DNA of 64,000 bases from Solea solea (taxonomy: Eukaryota > Chordata > Actinopteri > Pleuronectiformes > Soleidae), in assembly GCF_958295425.1 (NCBI RefSeq), contig NC_081143.1, forward strand, positions 18,514,686 through 18,578,685, in the 5' to 3' direction. The position numbers were made by a program, and so were the translations under genes. This document shows, piece after piece, positions 33,600 to 64,000 of this stretch (the first letter of the stretch is position 1; each line of letters starts with the position of its first letter). The notes beneath the pieces were generated by a model. It was not told the DNA's origin. It saw only the letters and a program-made list of their open reading frames with translations, and did no database searches.

Positions 33600-36541
33600 G
33601 GGGGGTTAGAGCTAATAGATGTGGTTCTATAAAACATAATGCTGTGAGGTCCAAACAGCATAGTTTTATTGCTCAGTTTTCTGCGAGGGTACAAGAAGTT
33701 AATTACGTTGCTTCTTTATTGTCCTTATGTACATGTGTCAGTTACAAGCTCACAGAGCAGCTGATGTGGAAAATCAATGAATGTATACTGTAATAATAAA
33801 TACAAAAACAGAGCACCCCCCTACAAAAACAAAACATGGATGAGAAAAAAAACAAATACGTTTTTTGTTTTATACTGAATTAAATCCAAAGTCATTTTCA
33901 CACAAACACACAGATTTGCACATTTTGATTATGTTTCCTTAAAAGTGTGGGGGAGTTGTGGTGGTTTGCAAATACAAATCATTACAGCACATAATTATCT
34001 CTCAACTTGATCAAGTAGAATAATCAATAATCAAGATCAGACAAAGCGGACGTCAAGCCTCCCGTTAGAGCTTGATAAAGTCAATGAGTTACAAAATTGT
34101 TATCATGCGTTTGTGTCTTAAACTGTGAGTCAGTGTAATTTCCCCCTGCTCTCGTCTGGAAGAACTCAAACTCAAAGAACTCCCACAACGTTTGCATTGA
34201 AGACTGAATCAGCCAGAGAATGAGAACGCTGTGCACTCGACAAACAAACAAGGACGTACACATTTGTGTGCATATCAAGAATGTGTGTATATCAGTCCAT
34301 TAGCTTTTAGGTAAATAGTAGGAAGAGTCTGATTATTATAACTTGTAATGCATTTCTTCTCAGCCTCAGGTCATTAAAGGTATGTGTCGGTGTCTCCATG
34401 ATAAGAACAGAACTGTTCACGGTTGCAGGCAGAATACATTTTCTAAAAAAAAGGAAACATTTTTCTGGTTTTTCCAAGTCATCAAGTTTCCTAAGAGTAG
34501 AATAACTGAACAAATAATAAATAGGTTTGACATCTCAAGTATATGTTCATGTAGGGTGGGGCTGGGGGTAAGTTCTGGTGATGGAGACTCTTCCTACTAC
34601 TGCCTTCTGTGGTTTTTAGTGATTTTGGTGTATCATTTTCACTGTGTAGCACCCACAAGTTCAGCAGCAGTCAGACCCCTAATGTTTGCAGACAGACTGT
34701 TCTAATGCAAATTAAATGATATGGATGTTTGAGCTGCTTGGTCATTGTCTGATGACGCACACGTCCAGAGCAGCAAATATGGCCTTTCCTGCTCACCCAT
34801 GAAGACGTAACGCGTGTCACTTTAAACTGCCAACCACTACACTTTATCATGGATTTATTGACAGTTTCTCTGAAATCTAGTTTCTGTTATGACCCAGTTT
34901 TACTCCGTTCTCTCACATACTAGCATAATAAATGCAAAAAAAGAAAAAGAAAAAAGAACTTCACCTGAGAATGCAGAGGTCTGTGACAGACTGCAACATG
35001 CTTGCATTTAAAATGAACAGAAAGGGGGAGAAAAAAAGCAACAATATACAAAATAGCTATGCATTTGTACATATATACTCAAACATTACAGTTGTATAGA
35101 TACAATTGTCTCTGTATATTTCTTATGTAATTGAATAGCAAATTAAACATGATATATTTTTAATCTAATGTGAAGGAAGCACTCCTGCATCACTGCTTAG
35201 TTTGTAAAGTGCTCTAAAGTGACAAGAGACTAAACGGATGTGACTGAAAATAGACATCTGCCTTGAAAGATGCTTTATATTTTTTTCTTTCAAATCAAGC
35301 CTGGTTCCGGGGACAGATGTGTCCTTCACAAACCATGTGACAGGAAGTGTCAGTGACACAGGGTCGGACATAACAGAGAAAGAACATGCAGTGAAGGCAG
35401 ATGAACCAGGCTCAAAGTGTGATGTTTGCAGTGACACACACAGGAGACTGTGCGAGCAGAGCTTTAGGAGAACTCAACAAATCTCTACCTAACTTGCATA
35501 AAAACGTACATTTGTGTAAACATGCAGTAACACACAGACATACGTTTATAGGAGCTGTGGCCAAAGTGTGCAGTGATTAAGTACAAAACAACCACAAACA
35601 ATTATTTTCTTTCTTCTTCTTCTTCTTCACCAGAGTCCGTCTCTCATCTTTGAGCAATCGTCACAAGCTCGACATAAAAAACGCCACAAAACCTCAGACC
35701 TACTCTGCATCCATGTCCGTCTGTGTGAGTTCCATTTCAAAATGATACATTTATTGTTTCAATCGTACGGTCTAACAGGTACGAAATAACCGCTTGTATA
35801 AAAGTGTAAGTAACTGAGAAGCACTGCTGTAAAAATGTATTCTGATTCTGAGTAACACGTGCTACCAATTTTGTTTTTATTTTTTTTTTTTTACAAAATA
35901 TGATAGCATTTTGGAATGAAACCCTTTAAATGTTTAAAAATGACACTGAGGTAGGAGGGATTTGTGGCGCTCCAGTATTGAATGAGGTTAAAATGGCTAC
36001 TATGGGCAAGATATGGCTACCTGCAACGTTATAGATTCAGTAGCATGACGAGGATCACTTTAATCAGTTCAGACTGCAACACAAAATGGTGCCGCGCTGT
36101 TTTTACAGAAAATTTTGCAAGGTAACAAATGACTAGTATGTCAATCTTCTGATTTGATTAATTTCAAAGTAAGAAGAGTTTTCAGTTTTTTCCCCACAGT
36201 TCCTTTTTCTGACTGCAAAGGCAAAAAAAACTGCCAAGTCAAAATGATAACTGCGTCTCTAGGCAGCTCTTATTGATTGACACCAAAAGAAAAAAGAAAT
36301 TAAAAAGAAAGAAAAATGGGATGAATCTCTAGCAGCTGTTCAGACGGGTCAATGAGATCATCAATAAGAAACAAATGTGGACAGCCGTGAGATTGGAGGA
36401 AGACTGCAGGCTGGTCAAAGACGCTCATATCCATCTCTGAGTGAGATCGACAGCATGTCGCATTCACGATAATAGTCTATCAAAGTCTCGCACACAGTTG
36501 CAAATAATTCATACACAAACGCACACTCTCCAAAGTGTCTC
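33600..36541 (-). other. smurf2 3' UTR and spacer to the IVDEE gene
   Basis: Nearly 3 kb of AT-rich, exon-free sequence follows the smurf2 stop, with several TTTATT (AATAAA on the - strand) hexamers, for example at 33665-33670. Mammalian SMURF2 has a 3' UTR of similar size, so most of this is probably transcribed UTR. The exact end cannot be fixed from sequence. Confidence 0.5.
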
Positions 36542-59813
<23,272 letters not shown>

Positions 59814-62800
59814 CTGATGGAAGAAGAGAGGGAGTGTTATTCCCCAAGTCAAATAAAGTCAAATGAGTCAATAACACAGAAAACATTTGTGTTGCAGTAC
59901 TGTCATACTGTACATAATTTAAAAAAAGATCTACAGACATGCGGCTTGAGCAGATTAGGTTTTTGTTTATCAAAAGTGCAATCAATTTCAACTGTTTCTA
60001 AGAAGCAAACACCTGACCACACCCAATTCTGCAACCAGTAAACCAGACAGCAAGAAAATAGTATATAATATGTGTGTTGTCCTTGGTGCTGGTTTGTGCC
60101 AGGTATCATTTGCAGCTTATGGTATAGTCTTGTATGCATGCTGCATTTGTGCTTAAATCTAATATAGATCTTTATCTGAAAACTTATTATCACAAATTAA
60201 TAATTGACTAAACTTATTTGTATCAGTTACAACTACTTCTCCTGACAGCATGGGAACAAAGCACACTGTTTGTGGTTGAGACTTTCAGACTGTGTAATGA
60301 GGCAGATTAGCTGATTTTAAATTAACGTGTGTGTGTGTGCTCATGTGTCTGCCAGCTGAGGCCAGTCTAGTCGTGGTTGAACAACAGAGGAAGTTCCCGT
60401 GAAGTGCTCCACCGCTGTCTGCGACTCAGACAGCTGTTACAGTAAACACACAAAGTTCACGCACAATCATTCACCAACATCAAATGACACACGCATAATT
60501 ACAGCCTAGCCGTTAGCGCTGAAGCAAAAACCTGTATTATACTGTATATCACTGGCAGAGAGTGGGATTTCCCTACTGAACTAATCCAAATGTATAAATG
60601 CAGTTTAGCTAAAGTGAAATTGAAATTAAATGACACCCTGTGTGGGTGGTGAACACTTTACTCAAGTTAGAGTGGCCCTCATTTATCAAACTTGCATAGA
60701 AAAATCACTGTGTGATTCATATGTATCTCACCCAGTCCCAATGTAAGTGTGCCTAATCAGGCTTTAATAAATGCAAGGGCTGAAAATTCATGGTTTAGAG
60801 ACCTTGCCCCTTGAGATTACGACACAGATGCGGAATACAACCATGAAGAGAGGCGTCAGAAGCTGAAAATAGACATCATAATCATAATTTCAAAAGATCC
60901 TGTTTTACTGAAAAGTCTGATCAAAGGAAGTCAGAAAGCAACAGTGTGAAGAGAAGTCAACACGGCAGTCAAGAGTGATGGTGTTGACAAGAGAAGCCCA
61001 GCTGGGTTTAGAATATTGATTTGGGATATTGCACAAGTCAACATATATTGACGCTTTCTGCTTGATCACAATTCTCTATATTAAAAGGTAAAGAAAGAAA
61101 AATGGTGAGACCTCAAAATTGCTACCAAAAAAGTGTGTTCCTTCCACAGTTCGAGCGAGCAGCTCAAATGTGTTAACAGCTCAGTAGTTGGCTTAAACTT
61201 AGTTTGAAGAGTGTAAAACAAATGTATCAGACTGATCTTTATCACACACAAAATAGCAGTAACCAGCATCCCCTTCCTTTCACACAACTTGGTTGTGAGA
61301 AGAACATGTAAAGGTGATGCAGAGGTGCATTGTGCAAAGTAGGGGTTCTGAGCTAAAACCAAAAAGTGAAAGAGCAGGTGAGAGGACTGAGCTCCACTGA
61401 GCATCTGAGAACAGGTGGACCAGTAACTGATTTCAACCCTCACAAAAGAAGAGCCAAAACAGTGTTAGGCAACCTTGTCATTATTTAATTTAGCAGAAAC
61501 ATAGCTGTTACACTGCTATTTACATTAAAATGATACAGATGGGGGAGGGCTCATGTGGTACAGGGAATAACACAGAGGATAACAGTCAACTACAGACTGA
61601 GCTGATTATGACTGTCTTCTACATATGGTTGTAGGTAAAATATGAATTCCCAAGGCCCCCAGTATTAGAAGTATCAGTTTTCACCTATTGGCTGAGGGAT
61701 CTATGTATGTGGAGCATTTATTGCTTTATGCTCAAACATTATTATTTAAAATACTTCTAGACATCTCCAAGTGTTTTATAAAGTCACAAAGTTTTAAAAT
61801 AACACACAATTCTGAACATTGTCAAAAAGTCATTAAGTATGCAATTCCCTGAGGACATTATAAGAGATACAATTACCTAGAAATTTGTATGCATATGATT
61901 CACTCCTGAAGTCAATTCTTAATTATTTTATTCATGAGAGCCTTTTCCTGTTTATGCCAAACAATACCAAGAGTAGGTACTAAATGGTGTTCTTGGGCAT
62001 ACTCCTATGAACAAGAAATACCAGATTGATTAAATATAAAAACAGTGTTGGCTGCAAATATATGCACACAAGCCATTGGGTGTTTACAGCAACAACAAGA
62101 AGGATAAATATTACCTGGTCAAATTTAAATGAACTTGCAAGAACATACAGTACTAAATCCAGACATGCAGGACTTCCAACCTTTTTCCTGCCAGAGAATG
62201 TGTGTTACAATGGGGAATCAAGAATCTTATGTCTTTCAAGGTTGGATATTTTACATTAATATTGGACATCCTTCAGCTGTTGACAGTTATACAAGGACTG
62301 ACTTGGTCATATCAAGTACCTTGCTCTGATTAATGTAGCTACAGTTGATGCCAAAGTATCATTTTGTATTTCCCCTTAAAATATACGGTTACCTTACTGT
62401 TACATTGATCTAATTATGCAGTTTACTTCGCTCTTCCAAGTCTGAACAAATGCTTCAACAGGCTTTTGCTCCCTCTCTCAATGGAAAATAGTGAGGGTTA
62501 AATAACCTTCAGTCATCTTCTGAGAGCAATGAAGGCACAAGTGGCAAACCGCATGCTGACTTAAGGTGAACATTTTCTGTCAGTCCAAGACTGAGAAAAT
62601 AGACAGTAATAAAGAGAGACAGTGTACTACTCTTATATCAAGTTATATTTTCTTGCTTTTCAACATTCTCTCCACTGTAAATCCATGTTTTGACTGTGGC
62701 AACCAACTGCTGACAGACATGAAGTCTTCCACAACATTAACCCCTATAAAATGTCTGGAGTTACTCACCTTTGGAAAATAATGTGTGTTTATGCAATCTT

Positions 62801-64000
62801 GTGGCAGATAATAATGTGAAGATAGACAACTTGGCAGCTACTACTAATGTCTGTCTAACAGGGATTGCCATGTGATAGTAAAAAAGTAACTGCAGCTGCA
62901 CCATCATTATGTACAACATTACTGGGGGGAAATACTGCTGCTCAAACAGAAAATGAGTAAGCACACAATCTTCCCCAACAGTTCTTAAAAAACAATACAA
63001 ACACATTTCAGCTCTTTATCATACATTTCTGTCTACACTAGCAGACCTGATATATCACATGATGATTGGACGTTCATGCGTCTGTGTAGGAAGCAGAATA
63101 TCCATTTTCAGTTGGCTGCTCAGTTGTAGAAAATATACCAAAGATGAACAGCACAACAGGTTCATACTCGAAAATAAACAAGCTTAAAGATGAACAGCAT
63201 TGACAAAAATGAAAGGCAGGGATTTCTCTGCTCAGATCAGTAACAAGCTTAAACTTTTCTTGACAGAGTCTTGACACTTGGCATTCACTAGAGACTGCAT
63301 TATTCCCAAAATGCACAAATGTAGCAGAGAGAGCAGACAAAATGCTCTGAAAGGTCTGAAAACTTGCCAAAACCAGACTTACATACTAAGGTGAGTTTAT
63401 GAACTTCCAACATACAACAAATGCTTTCAAAAATGTGGCTTGTTTGATATTGTTTCCAAACACTCTCTGCCAACAACACCAACGTGAAACAAAGAGCATC
63501 CAATTGTAGATTTTAAAAATGGAGTAGTTTTGTGGGGACCCTGGAGGTGTTAGTCCCACGTGGGGAAAGGCCCCACCCCCTAGAGTTAGAGAGGCTAGAG
63601 AGAGGGGGTGTGAGCTGGCCATCTGCCAAGCCCACTCCCATCTGCTCACCATGGCATGTTAGCCATTTCCTGAACCAAAGGAAGAGGCCAGGGGTCACTT
63701 TTGGGGAACGTACTCCTCCAGGAGTGTGGGGATCCAGTAGGGGGAAGTGAATTATGTAAAATGAGGGGGTATCTGAGGTGCTTGTTGAGAGGTGAGAAAA
63801 AAACAGAGAAAAACAGGTGTGTGTTGGAAAATGAAAGTGTATGTTCAGAAAGGTCAAACTGCAGTTACATGCAAGATACAAGTATTGGCACACATGCATG
63901 GACTAATAAAATGTAAATATACATTCTTCTCCTACATCTGCTATCAATTCAGTCATACATCAAACTCATTAGTCTAAATTTAGTTTTGTTTTTTATCATT
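59814..64000 (-). other. smurf2 5' intron, to window end
   Basis: None of the earlier C2-domain exons was found here. A phrase at 60670-60790 (CCTCATTTATCAAACTTGCA) resembles the end of a DNA-transposon family frequent in fish. A GC-richer block at 63530-63740 is unlike its surroundings, and I cannot name it. Confidence 0.5.

Overview
The window is vertebrate nuclear DNA, almost certainly from a ray-finned (teleost) fish. The genes have many small exons with GT-AG introns, the proteins match vertebrate families end to end, and the introns hold fish-type tRNA-derived SINEs, miniature hAT-like elements and simple repeats. One 200-bp run of N (7386-7585) is an assembly gap. Exon coordinates below were derived by hand from open frames, splice dinucleotides and codon phase.

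Layout: (1) 1-3.4 kb, + strand: the 3' end of a coiled-coil gene of the TRIOBP/MPRIP family. (2) 3.4-5.1 kb, - strand: smdt1 (EMRE, the essential subunit of the mitochondrial calcium uniporter), tail to tail with gene 1. (3) 5.9-13.1 kb, + strand: a small type II membrane C-type lectin (184 aa, six exons), preceded by a tandem partial copy of its first four exons that runs into the gap. (4) 13.8-26.9 kb, + strand: complete cep95 in 21 coding exons (882 aa). (5) 22.9-33.4 kb, - strand: a cluster of THAP/transposon-related pieces. It comprises a complete five-exon gene of 176 aa (30.0-33.4 kb), a THAP zinc-finger first exon (27.65-27.91 kb), and two 3' exons lying antisense inside a cep95 intron (22.87-23.63 kb). 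The two 3' ends carry the same 48-residue cysteine module without any gap. (6) 33.6 kb to the window end, - strand: smurf2, a HECT E3 ubiquitin ligase, from the middle of the C2 domain through three WW domains to the HECT stop codon. Its first exons lie beyond 64 kb.

cep95 and smurf2 are also neighbours in human (17q), whereas TRIOBP and SMDT1 lie on human 22q, so the window seems to join two ancestral blocks with the lectin between them. The genes do not form a pathway. The most novel-looking part is the pair of short genes with the shared IVDEE/cysteine module, next to an orphan THAP exon and hosting nested miniature transposons. A possible 18-codon in-frame cassette exon in smurf2 is the second item worth attention.
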